This document shows positions 8,579 to 17,437 of a stretch of DNA of 64,000 nucleotides, in pieces. The stretch is taken from positions 1-64,000 of the forward strand of contig NZ_NEGE01000001.1 of assembly GCF_002135355.1 (NCBI RefSeq), written 5' to 3'. Each line of letters starts with the position of its first letter. The first letter of the stretch is position 1. Both the position numbers and the translations under genes were made by a program. The notes under the pieces were generated by a model, which made no database searches, was not told the DNA's origin, and saw nothing but the letters and a program-made list of their open reading frames with translations. The DNA is from Acinetobacter sp. ANC 4169. GTDB lineage: Bacteria > Pseudomonadota > Gammaproteobacteria > Pseudomonadales > Moraxellaceae.

Positions 8579-8953
8579 ATGAATCGAATTAACTCATTAC
8601 AACTGGTTCCTAAAGACTTATTTTTTAAAATTACGATTTTAAAATCAATGATGTATTGCGGTGTTCTTTGGGGACTCTATCATCAGCAAGGCTGGGCCAT
8701 GATGGCCGACCATGAAGATTACATTTTTCCATTTTGGCTGAACGGCATTCAGGCACAAAAATATGCACAGTTGCACTGGCCAAATTATACACCGCGTAAA
8801 ATTACGCCAAAGGATTTTCAGGAATCCTTGCTGCCGACCTTAACCCGCTTAAATGTAACACCTGCACTCTGTCATTCGTCGAGTCGGAAATTTAAATTGA
8901 CCACTCAACAAATGCGGCATTTCTTTTTTTCTGATTCGCTGCAACCGGCTTAA
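8579..8953 (+). CDS. DUF2750 domain protein
   Basis: A 124-residue protein whose middle, 'LWGLYHQQGWAMMADHEDY' followed by 'FPFWLNGIQAQKYAQLHW' and 'ITPKDFQESLLPTL', matches the DUF2750 pattern: a tryptophan-rich small cytoplasmic fold, often seen as an immunity-like or stress-associated stand-alone protein. The function is not established. The start at 8579 has no convincing Shine-Dalgarno (CTGG only), but the N-terminal 30 residues are needed to complete the family fold. No terminator is evident before the next gene. Confidence 0.7.
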   Translation: MNRINSLQLVPKDLFFKITILKSMMYCGVLWGLYHQQGWAMMADHEDYIFPFWLNGIQAQKYAQLHWPNYTPRKITPKDFQESLLPTLTRLNVTPALCHSSSRKFKLTTQQMRHFFFSDSLQPA

Positions 8954-9084
8954 TGTTTTCTGCCAACAGTCGTAATGAAAGATAGGTAAATGTAAATTTT
9001 TATTTATGACCCGAAAAGTATTTGCATTTTTCTTATTTCGCGCTAAGTTTAATGTCAAATGAATAACAAAAAGGATGATAATAA

Positions 9085-9516
9085 ATGACCAATGTAGCAC
9101 AAGTTATTCAGGACAAAATTGAGAAAACGATTTTTACTATTAGTCCTGAATCGACGGTACTTGAAGCAATTTCACTTATGGCAGCTAAAGGCATTGGTGC
9201 ACTGGTCGTGACTGACCAAGAAAAAGTGGTTGGTATTCTATCTGAACGCGATTACACCCGCAAAGTCATGCTGATGGAACGTACTTCTAAAGAAACTACA
9301 GTTAACGAAATTATGACTGCAAAAGTACTGACTGTGACCAAATCCACCAGTGTGGAAGATTGCTTAGGCTTAATGACCGATCGCCATTTACGCCACCTGC
9401 CGGTGGTTGAAAATGAAAAACTTGTGGGCTTGATTTCTATTGGTGATTTGGTAAAAGCTGTAATGGATGATCAGCGTAAACTTATTGATCAGTTACAACA
9501 ATATATTGCGAGTTAA
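9085..9516 (+). CDS. Two-CBS-domain protein
   Basis: A 143-residue stand-alone Bateman module. Two CBS repeats are visible: residues about 15-65 ('SPESTVLEAISLMAAKGIGALVV' ... 'GILSERDYTRKV') and 75-135 ('MTAKVLTVTKSTSVEDCLGLM' ... 'LVGLISIGDLVKAVM'). Such proteins bind adenine nucleotides and act as energy sensors or channel/enzyme regulators; the target is not shown by context. AAGGATGATAATAA precedes the ATG. Single-gene unit with a strong terminator. Confidence 0.9.
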   Translation: MTNVAQVIQDKIEKTIFTISPESTVLEAISLMAAKGIGALVVTDQEKVVGILSERDYTRKVMLMERTSKETTVNEIMTAKVLTVTKSTSVEDCLGLMTDRHLRHLPVVENEKLVGLISIGDLVKAVMDDQRKLIDQLQQYIAS

Positions 9517-9530
9517 GATTCAATGCCTAA

Positions 9531-9560
9531 GAAAAAACCTCTCATATCGAGAGGTTTTTT
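9531..9560 (+). terminator. Rho-independent terminator
   Basis: AAAAAACCTCTC/GAGAGGTTTTTTT hairpin with a short ATAT loop, 15 bp after the CBS gene. Confidence 0.85.
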
Positions 9561-9569
9561 TATCCTTCT

Positions 9570-9649
9570 AAATCCCCCTTTAATAAAGGGAGACTTTTAA
9601 CCATGCTCTTTTAAAAGATGAGCCATATATGGCACTAAAGAGATTTTTA
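9570..9649. repeat. Intergenic palindromic repeat, copy 1
   Basis: An 80-bp non-coding element between the CBS gene terminator and the trpB stop. It has imperfect inverted ends (AAATCCCCCTTTA versus TAAAGAGATTT) and contains the palindrome TGAGCCATATATGGC at 9619-9633. The same 15 bases recur at 47496-47510 inside another intergenic palindrome. It looks like a dispersed REP/MITE-type element of this genus. Confidence 0.55.
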
Positions 9650-9652
9650 TAA

Positions 9653-10861
9653 TTAATTCAAACCTAACTTTGCAGCTACATAATCAGAGTCTTTATCACC
9701 ACGACCCGATAGATTCACTACAATTTTCACATCTTTAGCCATTTTCGGTGCTTCACGCAAAGCCCATGCCACGGCATGTGAACTCTCTAATGCGGGTACA
9801 ATTCCTTCTACCCGTGACAATGTCATAAAGGCATCTAAACATTCCTGGTCTGTCGCTGTGGTATATTCCACCCGCCCTAAGTCCTTCAACAAACTATGCT
9901 GCGGACCCACACCCGGATAATCCAGACCTGAAGCAATTGAGTGTACCGGTAAAGGCTCACCTTGCTCATCTTCAAGTACATAACACGCCATACCATGCAG
10001 TTGACTCGGTTTACCCAAAGTTAAAGTCGCCGAATGCATATTGGTATCTAAACCATGGCCGGCAGGTTCTACACCTACCAGTTTCACATCAGCATCATTT
10101 AAAAATGCGGTAAAGGCACCCATCGCATTGGAACCACCGCCTACACAAGCCACAATATAATCAGGATTTGATCCGAAACGGTCATTGGTCTGAACCTTGA
10201 TTTCATCACCGATAATGGCTTGAAAGTCACGAACCATTTTCGGGAATGGATGTGGACCGACCACTGAACCAATCGCATAGATGAAGTTTTTCGGGTCTTT
10301 TAAGTATTCTTCAAAGGCACTATCTACCGCATCTTTTAGGGTAGCGGTACCACGTGTAACTGAAATCAGGGTCGCACCCAAAATCTTCATCTTCACGACA
10401 TTTGGATGTTCTTTTTCAATATCTACCTGCCCCATATGGATTTCACATGGAATGCCCACCAAAGCACATGCTGTTGCCAATGCAACACCATGCTGACCTG
10501 CACCTGTTTCAGCAATTACTTTCTTCTTGCCCATGTATTTGGCAAGCAAAGCCTCACCTAAACAGTGGTTGATTTTGTGCGCGCCAGTGTGGTTCAAATC
10601 TTCACGTTTCAGATAAATTTGAGCACCGCCCAATTGATCTGATAGGCGTTTAGCATGAAACAGTGGACTTGGACGGCCTACATAATTAGCAAATAAATCT
10701 GCCAGTTCATTTTGGAATTCAGCAGTATGGCGAATTTGCTCATAGGCTACGTTAATTTCATCCATGGCTTCTTTTAAATGAGGTGGAATAAACTGACCAC
10801 CATAAGCGCCAAAGAAACCTTCTTCATTGGGTAATGGGATACCATTAATTTGATGAGTCAT
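9653..10861 (-). CDS. trpB: Tryptophan synthase beta chain (stand-alone paralogue?)
   Basis: A PLP-dependent beta-replacement enzyme of 402 residues: HTGAHKIN carries the cofactor lysine (K96), AETGAGQHG the catalytic glutamate (E118), and GGGSNAMG binds the PLP phosphate. [11 protein letters not shown] and [10 protein letters not shown] are also present. The GAGQHG form is that of class-1 TrpB, which normally works with TrpA. No trpA or trpF is adjacent, whereas in Acinetobacter the usual trpB sits beside trpF. It may therefore be a second copy with its own role, or the only copy relocated. ATG at 10861 preceded by AAGGAAT. It ends the likely ycgL-MoxR-VWA operon, 44 bp after the VWA gene. 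Confidence 0.88.
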   Translation of the reverse strand: MTHQINGIPLPNEEGFFGAYGGQFIPPHLKEAMDEINVAYEQIRHTAEFQNELADLFANYVGRPSPLFHAKRLSDQLGGAQIYLKREDLNHTGAHKINHCLGEALLAKYMGKKKVIAETGAGQHGVALATACALVGIPCEIHMGQVDIEKEHPNVVKMKILGATLISVTRGTATLKDAVDSAFEEYLKDPKNFIYAIGSVVGPHPFPKMVRDFQAIIGDEIKVQTNDRFGSNPDYIVACVGGGSNAMGAFTAFLNDADVKLVGVEPAGHGLDTNMHSATLTLGKPSQLHGMACYVLEDEQGEPLPVHSIASGLDYPGVGPQHSLLKDLGRVEYTTATDQECLDAFMTLSRVEGIVPALESSHAVAWALREAPKMAKDVKIVVNLSGRGDKDSDYVAAKLGLN

Positions 10862-10905
10862 ATTTCATTCCTTCATTTAAAATGAACGCATTTCGTCCAA
10901 TACGC

Positions 10906-12093
10906 TTAACGAGCTAAATATTTTGTCATATCTTCCACGCCTTTTAAGGTCATGGGATACATATGATCTTCAAAAATTTGCTTAATTTGACCGATAGTAT
11001 GGGTGTAATGCCAATAACTGTCTTCTTCAGGATTCAGCCAGGCGGTTTTTTCAAAATGTTGACGTAAACGCTGCAACCAGACATTGCCCGCTTCATCATT
11101 CATATATTCAACAGAACCACCCACCGAGTTGAGCTCATAAGGTGCCATGCTGGCATCACCTACCACAATTACCCGATAGTCTCGACCATAGGTATTGAAT
11201 AGATCCCAAGTGTTCATACGGGTATTGGAACGACGGATATTGTCCTTCCAGACATAGTCATACAAACAGTTATGGAAATAAAAATACTCTAAAGTTTTAA
11301 ATTCGGTTTTGGCCGCGCTGAACAGTTTTTCACATTGCGCGATGTGCGAATCCATCGATCCGCCCACATCAAATAACATCAGCACTTTAATACGGTTACG
11401 GCGTTCCGGCACCAGTTGCACATCCAGAATGCCCTGCTTGGCCGTTTCCCGAATCGTCCCGTTAATATCCAGTTCTTCAGCAGCGCCTTGACGGGCGAAT
11501 TTACGCAGACGGCGTAATGCCATTTGCATTTGCCGTGTACCGAGTATTTGCTCATCATCCAGGTTTTGGTATTTACGCTGCTCCCAGACCTTAACGGCAG
11601 AGCGTTTACGTCCAGGCCCACCAATACGTACACCTTCAGGATGATCACCATAGGCACCAAATGGCGATGTGCCACCCGTACCGATCATCTTGTTGCCGCC
11701 CTGATGCTTCTTGTGCTGCTCACGAAGACGCTCTTCCAGCATCTTCATCAGTTCTTCCAGCGAACCGGCTTTTTTGAGTTCTTCACGCTGTTCTGGGGTG
11801 AGATGCTTTTCTAAAAGCTCAAGATCAAACCAGTCTTTCGGCAGTTTATGCACCTGATTGAGCAAATCATCCAGATCGAAAGTAGAGATGCCATCAAAGT
11901 AATCTTTCATGGCACGGTCAAACTTGTCAAAGAAACGCTCATCTTTGACCATGACCGTTTTAGCCAGTTGATAAAACTCATCCTGATTGGCAAAAACCAG
12001 ACCAGAAGCAACAGCTTCATTCAGATCAATCAGTTCACGCGTTGAAACCGGTACGCCGTATTTTCTTAAGGTATAAAACAATCGCACAAACAT
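10906..12093 (-). CDS. VWA domain protein of the CoxE-like family
   Basis: A 395-residue cytoplasmic protein. A charged helical N-terminal half (residues 1-200, with a KKHQGGN linker) precedes a C-terminal von Willebrand A domain. Its metal-ion-dependent adhesion motif is D242-V-G244-G-S246. Members pair with MoxR AAA+ ATPases and act as chaperone-like modules in metal-centre or complex maturation (CoxE/CoxD in carbon monoxide dehydrogenase). Here the MoxR gene lies 12 bp upstream. No CO dehydrogenase genes are present, so the client is unknown. Single ATG at 12093 with AAGGAGACATCGCC before it. Confidence 0.85.
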   Translation of the reverse strand: MFVRLFYTLRKYGVPVSTRELIDLNEAVASGLVFANQDEFYQLAKTVMVKDERFFDKFDRAMKDYFDGISTFDLDDLLNQVHKLPKDWFDLELLEKHLTPEQREELKKAGSLEELMKMLEERLREQHKKHQGGNKMIGTGGTSPFGAYGDHPEGVRIGGPGRKRSAVKVWEQRKYQNLDDEQILGTRQMQMALRRLRKFARQGAAEELDINGTIRETAKQGILDVQLVPERRNRIKVLMLFDVGGSMDSHIAQCEKLFSAAKTEFKTLEYFYFHNCLYDYVWKDNIRRSNTRMNTWDLFNTYGRDYRVIVVGDASMAPYELNSVGGSVEYMNDEAGNVWLQRLRQHFEKTAWLNPEEDSYWHYTHTIGQIKQIFEDHMYPMTLKGVEDMTKYLAR

Positions 12094-12105
12094 GGCGATG
12101 TCTCC

Positions 12106-12957
12106 TTAACGACGCGACATAAAGGCTAAACGTTCAAGCAACTGCACATCTTGCTCGTTTTTGATCAGGGCACCATACAATGGTGGAATGGCTTTGGATT
12201 TGTCATGATTACGCAAAACATCTTCAGGCATATCATCGGCCATCAACAAGCTTAACCAGTCAATCAGTTCTGAAGTAGATGGTGGTTTCTTCAAACCTGG
12301 AATCTGGCGCAGTTTAAAGAAAACCTGTAAGGCTTCATTCACTAAAGTTGCAGAAACTTGCGGAAAATGCACGTCGATAATTTCGCGCATGGTCGCTTCA
12401 TCAGGGAATTCAATATAATGGAAGAAACAGCGGCGCAAGAATGCATCCGGCAATTCCTTTTCATTATTTGAAGTAATAATCACGATAGGACGTTGTGTCG
12501 CGGTGATGGTTTCCCCGGTTTCATAGACAAAAAACGACATTTTGTCCAGTTCGTGCAACAAGTCGTTTGGAAATTCGATGTCTGCTTTGTCAATTTCATC
12601 AATTAACAGTACACAGCGTTGTTCGCGCGTGAACGCTTCCCACAATTTTCCAGGTTTAATGTAGTTTTTAATATCATAAACACGATCATCGCCCAGCTGG
12701 CTATCACGCAAACGTGATACTGCATCGTATTCATATAAACCTTGCTGTGCCTTGGTGGTTGACTTGATGTGCCAGGTAATCAGTTCAAGCCCCAGGCTTT
12801 CAGCCACTTGTTCAGCAAGTAACGTTTTACCTGTTCCCGGCTCACCTTTAACCAAAAGCGGTTTTTGTAAACGACGTGCAGCCTTTACAGCAAGTTTTAA
12901 ACTATCAGTCGCAATGTACTGATCTGTACCGGAAAATTGTTGAGTATCCACAGACAT
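12106..12957 (-). CDS. MoxR family AAA+ ATPase
   Basis: A 283-residue AAA+ ATPase. Walker A is GEPGTGKT at 38-45, Walker B VLLIDE at 116-121, and sensor 1 'IVIITSNNEKELPDAFLRRC' with the arginine finger follows near 170. MoxR proteins remodel or insert cofactors into partner complexes together with VWA proteins. The partner gene follows 12 bp downstream and a small membrane protein precedes it by 21 bp, so all three are likely cotranslated from one leftward message. Substrate not shown. Confidence 0.92.
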   Translation of the reverse strand: MSVDTQQFSGTDQYIATDSLKLAVKAARRLQKPLLVKGEPGTGKTLLAEQVAESLGLELITWHIKSTTKAQQGLYEYDAVSRLRDSQLGDDRVYDIKNYIKPGKLWEAFTREQRCVLLIDEIDKADIEFPNDLLHELDKMSFFVYETGETITATQRPIVIITSNNEKELPDAFLRRCFFHYIEFPDEATMREIIDVHFPQVSATLVNEALQVFFKLRQIPGLKKPPSTSELIDWLSLLMADDMPEDVLRNHDKSKAIPPLYGALIKNEQDVQLLERLAFMSRR

Positions 12958-12978
12958 GATGTAACCTTATTGTTTTAC

Positions 12979-13362
12979 TTAAAGCGGTGAACTATTTTTG
13001 TTTGCGACAAATTTTGCCTTGTTGGCCATGTATTTTGACCATAAAGCTCCGACGACCAAGCCCAGCCCGATCACAAAAAGAATGAGCGAGGAGTTGGACC
13101 AAATCAGCGTCTTTTCTTTGGTTAATATGCCAAATATCAAGCCAAAAATTGCTGGAGCGATAGAAGCATTATTTCCTTCCGAAACTGTAGGCGTCAGTAA
13201 AATGGCAAAGCCGATGAGCCAGGTCATCCCACCTAAAGGTTTAGGCAAATGTTTTGCAATGGCATACCATGCCCACAGAATAATCAGACTGCCTACAAGA
13301 TAAACCGTGACAGCAATACTGTCTTCAGGAATTGAATCTAGTAGTGAAAGAAAACCATTCAT
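12979..13362 (-). CDS. Small integral membrane protein
   Basis: A 127-residue protein with about four hydrophobic segments (residues 16-38, 45-60, 66-80 and 92-110), a short cytoplasmic start and a basic tail, KYMANKAKFVANKN. No family recognised. It lies 21 bp from both the ycgL-like gene upstream and the MoxR gene downstream, so it is probably part of that operon and could tether the MoxR/VWA pair to the membrane; that is inference from position only. ATG at 13362, with AGGAGTTGTAAG upstream as a good ribosome-binding site. Confidence 0.7.
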   Translation of the reverse strand: MNGFLSLLDSIPEDSIAVTVYLVGSLIILWAWYAIAKHLPKPLGGMTWLIGFAILLTPTVSEGNNASIAPAIFGLIFGILTKEKTLIWSNSSLILFVIGLGLVVGALWSKYMANKAKFVANKNSSPL

Positions 13363-13383
13363 CTTACAACTCCTGATTAACCA

Positions 13384-13710
13384 TTAAGCGCCACGCAGCC
13401 CTTCAGGTGCAACGGCATTTGGATTGATTAACCCTTCTGGAGGTACTTGAATAAAGAAGCCTTTAGTTTCAATAGAGTCGATCACATGCAACACATTTAC
13501 ACGTGCCAATTTACGACCTTCAGATAACTCTAAATCCATAACAAAAGTTGCACGACCAAATGCAACGCGCATCGCTTCCGGTAAAACTTCTAGCGGATTA
13601 ACTGCCTCAGCTTCATTTTCAGTGGCTTCTGGACGGGCGATGTAAAGATACATTTCATCTTTTTTGCTAGATTTAAAAATTGAACATTGCATAGTTGGAA
13701 CAGTACTCAT
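13384..13710 (-). CDS. YcgL domain-containing protein
   Basis: A 108-residue protein matching the small YcgL (UPF0745/DUF709) family: '[16 protein letters not shown]' at the N-terminus, '[12 protein letters not shown]' in the middle and '[11 protein letters not shown]' near the end. The function is not established in any species. In gammaproteobacteria it commonly sits beside rnd, as here, with rnd 111 bp upstream on the same strand. It starts the likely ycgL-membrane protein-MoxR-VWA-trpB transcription unit. Confidence 0.8.
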   Translation of the reverse strand: MSTVPTMQCSIFKSSKKDEMYLYIARPEATENEAEAVNPLEVLPEAMRVAFGRATFVMDLELSEGRKLARVNVLHVIDSIETKGFFIQVPPEGLINPNAVAPEGLRGA

Positions 13711-13821
13711 AAAACTCAGGACAAAGCATACAGCAAAAAAAAGACCGATACATTAGTGATTATTAACGCATCAGTCGTGATTTTGTATAAATGTTAATTC
13801 TTTAAACAGAATGGATAAAAA

Positions 13822-14964
13822 TTAATCAAGTACTTTCATTTGGATAGACAGATAGTTTTCATCTGCATGCAGAACTTCAATCAAGGGCTTGGTCAGTACA
13901 TCATAACGCCAGCCCAGCAGATAAGCTGGTAAATCCTCTTCGTCATTATGAAATACCACATGCTGGTACAGTGCATTGAGCCATTTTTTACGCATTAATA
14001 CTTCTTTAGGGACTTGGGTTTCCTGCACCACAGCCTGAATGACATTATCGACTTTTTCACCAATTTCTTTAGAAGAATGACGAATTGGACGCGCCATACG
14101 CAGTGGCCATTCTGCCTGCTCAGGTAGGAATTTCAGTAAATCCAGAATGGTTTTACCATACTCACGCACAATATTCTGTCGAATATCTTTTATGCTCGAC
14201 AGCTGAAAAGGATTGCGTGGATTTTTTTCTACCAGATCAATCAGGGTAGAATTTTTCAGGATAAAGCTACGCGGATAATTCAGGGCCTTGACCATCTGCT
14301 CACGCCACACAGCCAGCTGCTGTAACTGCATCAATTGACGGCGTGAATGACGATAATTGCCAATATCGTGATAAAGCAACTCTACAGGCGTTTCCTGACC
14401 AATTTCATGGGTCAGATGCTGACAATCTTCCAGTGCAAAATCCAGTAAATATTTATCGCTTAATTGCTGCTGAATTTTATTCGACAGGCTCATCAGATAC
14501 AGTACGTCATTGGCAGCATAATTCAGTTGCTCGGTACTGAGCGGACGCGCCAACCAGTCAGATCGGGTCTGGTCTTTATCAATTTCAACATCCAGCATGT
14601 GCTTTAATGCATTTTGATAGCTCATCTGTAGCCCATGCCCTAAAAAAGACATACCAACCTGAGTATCAAAAACATTGCTTAGGCTTTTTTGCTGTGAATA
14701 ATGATAGATTAAATCGATATCTTCACTGCAGGCATGGAAGATATTCTGCTGAGCAGCAAACAGTTTTGTCCAGAATCCCGACAAATCCAGACTTGTACCA
14801 TCGAGTAAAAACACCTGATCGGCAACATTGATTTGAAATACACCCAATTTTGGCCACAGGGTATCGACCTTGATGAATTCGGTATCCAATCCATAAACGG
14901 ATGTCTGCTCCATCAAGTGCAAAATATTGTCTAAATCTTTTTGTTGCTGAATAAACTGAAACAT
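13822..14964 (-). CDS. rnd: Ribonuclease D
   Basis: A 3'-5' exoribonuclease of the DEDD superfamily, used in tRNA and small RNA 3' maturation. The 380-residue protein has 'YGLDTEF' (Exo I, D/E pair) near residue 24, 'FHACSEDIDLIYHY' (Exo II) near 95, and 'LNYAANDVLYLM' (Exo III, Y-x-x-x-D) near 168. A C-terminal HRDC region from about residue 205 ('LQQLAVWREQMVKALNYPRSFIL') follows. Length is standard for the family. The gene precedes ycgL. Promoter sequences are likely within 14965-15180, an AT-rich stretch with no other gene. Confidence 0.95.
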   Translation of the reverse strand: MFQFIQQQKDLDNILHLMEQTSVYGLDTEFIKVDTLWPKLGVFQINVADQVFLLDGTSLDLSGFWTKLFAAQQNIFHACSEDIDLIYHYSQQKSLSNVFDTQVGMSFLGHGLQMSYQNALKHMLDVEIDKDQTRSDWLARPLSTEQLNYAANDVLYLMSLSNKIQQQLSDKYLLDFALEDCQHLTHEIGQETPVELLYHDIGNYRHSRRQLMQLQQLAVWREQMVKALNYPRSFILKNSTLIDLVEKNPRNPFQLSSIKDIRQNIVREYGKTILDLLKFLPEQAEWPLRMARPIRHSSKEIGEKVDNVIQAVVQETQVPKEVLMRKKWLNALYQHVVFHNDEEDLPAYLLGWRYDVLTKPLIEVLHADENYLSIQMKVLD

Positions 14965-15189
14965 ATTACCGAGTCTAAAAACCAGATTCTCTTAAATGCA
15001 TTTTAACCTATATATAAAATTTAGATATAACTAAATTTACATTTGGCCCATACATTCTCTATTTATAAGCATTTTTTTGAAAAGGCAACCATTTTTTATA
15101 TATTTTTTGTATAAGTTTAAATTAAACTCAAATAAATGTTACTTAAGTCTTGTTTAATATCTTAAATGATAAAATAAGCACCTAAGTAC

Positions 15190-15786
15190 TTATTTCATAC
15201 GCATACGATTATGCACCGCCTGACTTAAGGTATGACTATCGACATATTCAAGCTCTCCTCCTTGAGGAACACCTTGAGCAATCCGGGTCATCTGAACAGG
15301 CAAATGCTTGGTTGCTTCAACCAGGTAATGTGCTGTCGCCTGTCCTTCTACAGTCGCATTGGTTGCCAGAATGACTTCAGAAACACCACCTTGACTGAGA
15401 CGCTGAATCAAATACGGAATACCAATTTCTTCAGGGCCAATACCATCCAGCGGCGATAAATGCCCACCCAATACATGGTATTTACCACGAAAACTGCCAC
15501 TTTGCTCAATCGCCATCACATCTGCAGGTGATTCCACCACACAAAGTAACTGATCATCACGTTCATGCGAAAGACAGATATCACACACTTCGTTTTCTGT
15601 CAGTGAATGACAAACACTGCATTCATGAATATAGGTAGTGGCTTCATTCAGAGCATGTGCCAAGCCTACTGCACCTTCACGGTTTTTCATGATCAGGTGC
15701 AATGCCATGCGCTGAGCCGATTTCGGCCCAACACTTGGCAAAATACGTAAAGCTTGAACCAGTTGATCAAATCGATCACTAAACAC
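15190..15786 (-). CDS. recR: Recombination mediator protein RecR
   Basis: RecR loads RecA on gapped DNA with RecF and RecO. The 198-residue protein shows the order expected: an N-terminal helix-hairpin-helix 'ILPSVGPKSAQRMALHL', the four-cysteine zinc finger CSVCHSLTENEVCDIC (about 57-72), and a Toprim domain with 'LLCVVESPADVMAIE' and 'LGGHLSPLDGIGPE'. The ATG at 15786 is preceded by AAGGAATACGCCCAGTG. It lies 12 bp after ybaB, its standard operon partner. Confidence 0.97.
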   Translation of the reverse strand: MFSDRFDQLVQALRILPSVGPKSAQRMALHLIMKNREGAVGLAHALNEATTYIHECSVCHSLTENEVCDICLSHERDDQLLCVVESPADVMAIEQSGSFRGKYHVLGGHLSPLDGIGPEEIGIPYLIQRLSQGGVSEVILATNATVEGQATAHYLVEATKHLPVQMTRIAQGVPQGGELEYVDSHTLSQAVHNRMRMK

Positions 15787-15798
15787 TGGGCGTATTCC

Positions 15799-16128
15799 TT
15801 AGAATAAACCAGCAAGGCCTGGTGGCAAGCCCATACCAGAGTTAGCCGCTTTCATTTTTTCTTCAGAAATGGCTTCAGCCTGACGCGCTGCATCATTCAT
15901 TGCAGCCGCGATTAAATCTTCAATCATGTCGGCATCATCTTGAAGCAATTCAGGGCTGATCTCGATACGTTTCACCACATTGCGACAAGTCATGGTTACT
16001 TTAACCAAGCCACCGCCTGCTTCAGCCTGAACTTCAGTTTGTGCAAGCTGTTCTTTGGCTTTTTTCATGTTGTTTTCAACATCTTTCTGCATGCGCTGTG
16101 CTTGCTGCATCAACATATTAATGTTCAT
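15799..16128 (-). CDS. ybaB: YbaB/EbfC family nucleoid-associated protein
   Basis: A 109-residue dimeric DNA-binding protein, encoded just upstream of recR as is usual. A long N-terminal helix ('[28 protein letters not shown]') leads into the strand region '[25 protein letters not shown]' and a C-terminal helix, ending '[12 protein letters not shown]'. The family binds DNA broadly and affects gene expression; a direct role in recombination is suspected from linkage only. Clear ATG with GGAGAATTTT upstream. Confidence 0.93.
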   Translation of the reverse strand: MNINMLMQQAQRMQKDVENNMKKAKEQLAQTEVQAEAGGGLVKVTMTCRNVVKRIEISPELLQDDADMIEDLIAAAMNDAARQAEAISEEKMKAANSGMGLPPGLAGLF

Positions 16129-16169
16129 AAAATTCTCCGAACAATCAATTTCTAAATCAATATCTAAAA

Positions 16170-17357
16170 TTAGATTAAATCTAAACCACGACGAATGTCG
16201 CGAATAATATCATCAATATCTTCTAGACCAACAGATACACGAATTAAACCTTCACGAATACCGGCAGCTTCTTTCGCTTCTGCTGAGAGTTTACCGTGAG
16301 TTGTTGTCGCTGGGTGAGTAATTGTCGATTTCGCATCACCTAAATTACCGGTAATAGAAATAAATTGGGTGTTGTCGATAACTTTCCAAGCCCCTTCACG
16401 ACCACCTTTTACTTCAAACGAAACAATACCGCCAAAACCAGTTTGCTGTTTCGCTGCAAGTTCATGACCGACATGTGAAGGCAAACCAGCGTAATAGACT
16501 TTTTCAACGTTTGGATGAGCATTCAGGAATTCAGCCAGTTTCTGTGCACTTGCTGAATGTTCACGCATACGTAAACGTAAAGTTTCCAGGCCTTTCAAGA
16601 ATACCCACGCATTAAACGGGCTCATTGACGGACCTGTGGTACGCACATAACCAAAGACTTCTTCAAGCAATTTGTGGTTACCGACCACGGCGCCGCCTAA
16701 AGCACGACCTTGACCGTCGAGATATTTAGTCGCCGAATAAATCACCAAGTCAGCACCAAATTGAATTGGTCGCTGTAAAACCGGAGTACAGAAGCTGTTG
16801 TCAATTGCCAGCAATGCGCCATTGGCGTGGGCAATATCGGCCAAGGCCTGAATATCAGCAACTTCAGCTAATGGATTGGATGGAGATTCAACAAACAGTA
16901 ATTTGGTTTCAGCTTTGATGGCATTTTTCCATGCTTGTACATCTGTCAAATCAACAAAATCAACGCTTACACCAAATTTAGCCACATATTTTTCAAACAG
17001 GGAAACCGTAGAACCAAACACAGCACGGGAACAGATCACATGATCGCCCAATTTCAAGTATGACATTGCCACAGCCATGATTGCTGCCATACCCGAACTG
17101 GTTGCTACAGCACGCTCAGCACCTTCCAAGGCAGCTAAACGCTTTTCGAACATCGCTACAGTCGGATTGGTAAAACGCGAATAAATATTTCCCGGCTCTT
17201 GACCCGAAAATTTAGCGGCTGCTTCTGCTGCATTTTCATAGACAAATGATGAAGTCAGGAAGATCGGCTCGCCGTGTTCACCTTCAAAACTGCGTGTATG
17301 ACCTGTACGAATGGCTAAAGTGTCTAATTGGTATTCAATGTCGTCTTGTTGGCTCAT
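16170..17357 (-). CDS. metZ: O-succinylhomoserine sulfhydrylase
   Basis: A 395-residue Cys/Met-metabolism PLP enzyme that forms homocysteine directly from O-succinylhomoserine and sulfide. The motif [11 protein letters not shown] places the cofactor lysine at K211; 'YSRFTNPT' and 'ATSSGMAAI' fix the N-terminal PLP contacts and '[16 protein letters not shown]' the C-terminal substrate loop. The 'GQGR' after the lysine favours MetZ over cystathionine gamma-synthase. The start is ATG at 17357 with AGAGAAGATG upstream. It is divergent from the alpha/beta hydrolase gene, with an 80-bp shared upstream region. No methionine riboswitch was recognised. Confidence 0.93.
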   Translation of the reverse strand: MSQQDDIEYQLDTLAIRTGHTRSFEGEHGEPIFLTSSFVYENAAEAAAKFSGQEPGNIYSRFTNPTVAMFEKRLAALEGAERAVATSSGMAAIMAVAMSYLKLGDHVICSRAVFGSTVSLFEKYVAKFGVSVDFVDLTDVQAWKNAIKAETKLLFVESPSNPLAEVADIQALADIAHANGALLAIDNSFCTPVLQRPIQFGADLVIYSATKYLDGQGRALGGAVVGNHKLLEEVFGYVRTTGPSMSPFNAWVFLKGLETLRLRMREHSASAQKLAEFLNAHPNVEKVYYAGLPSHVGHELAAKQQTGFGGIVSFEVKGGREGAWKVIDNTQFISITGNLGDAKSTITHPATTTHGKLSAEAKEAAGIREGLIRVSVGLEDIDDIIRDIRRGLDLI

Positions 17358-17437
17358 CTTCTCTACCTAGTCCTGGACTGCCGTTGCTAATAATTGCCAA
17401 CATTTTGAGCGCCTATGGCATTTAAGGTCAAGGTATA

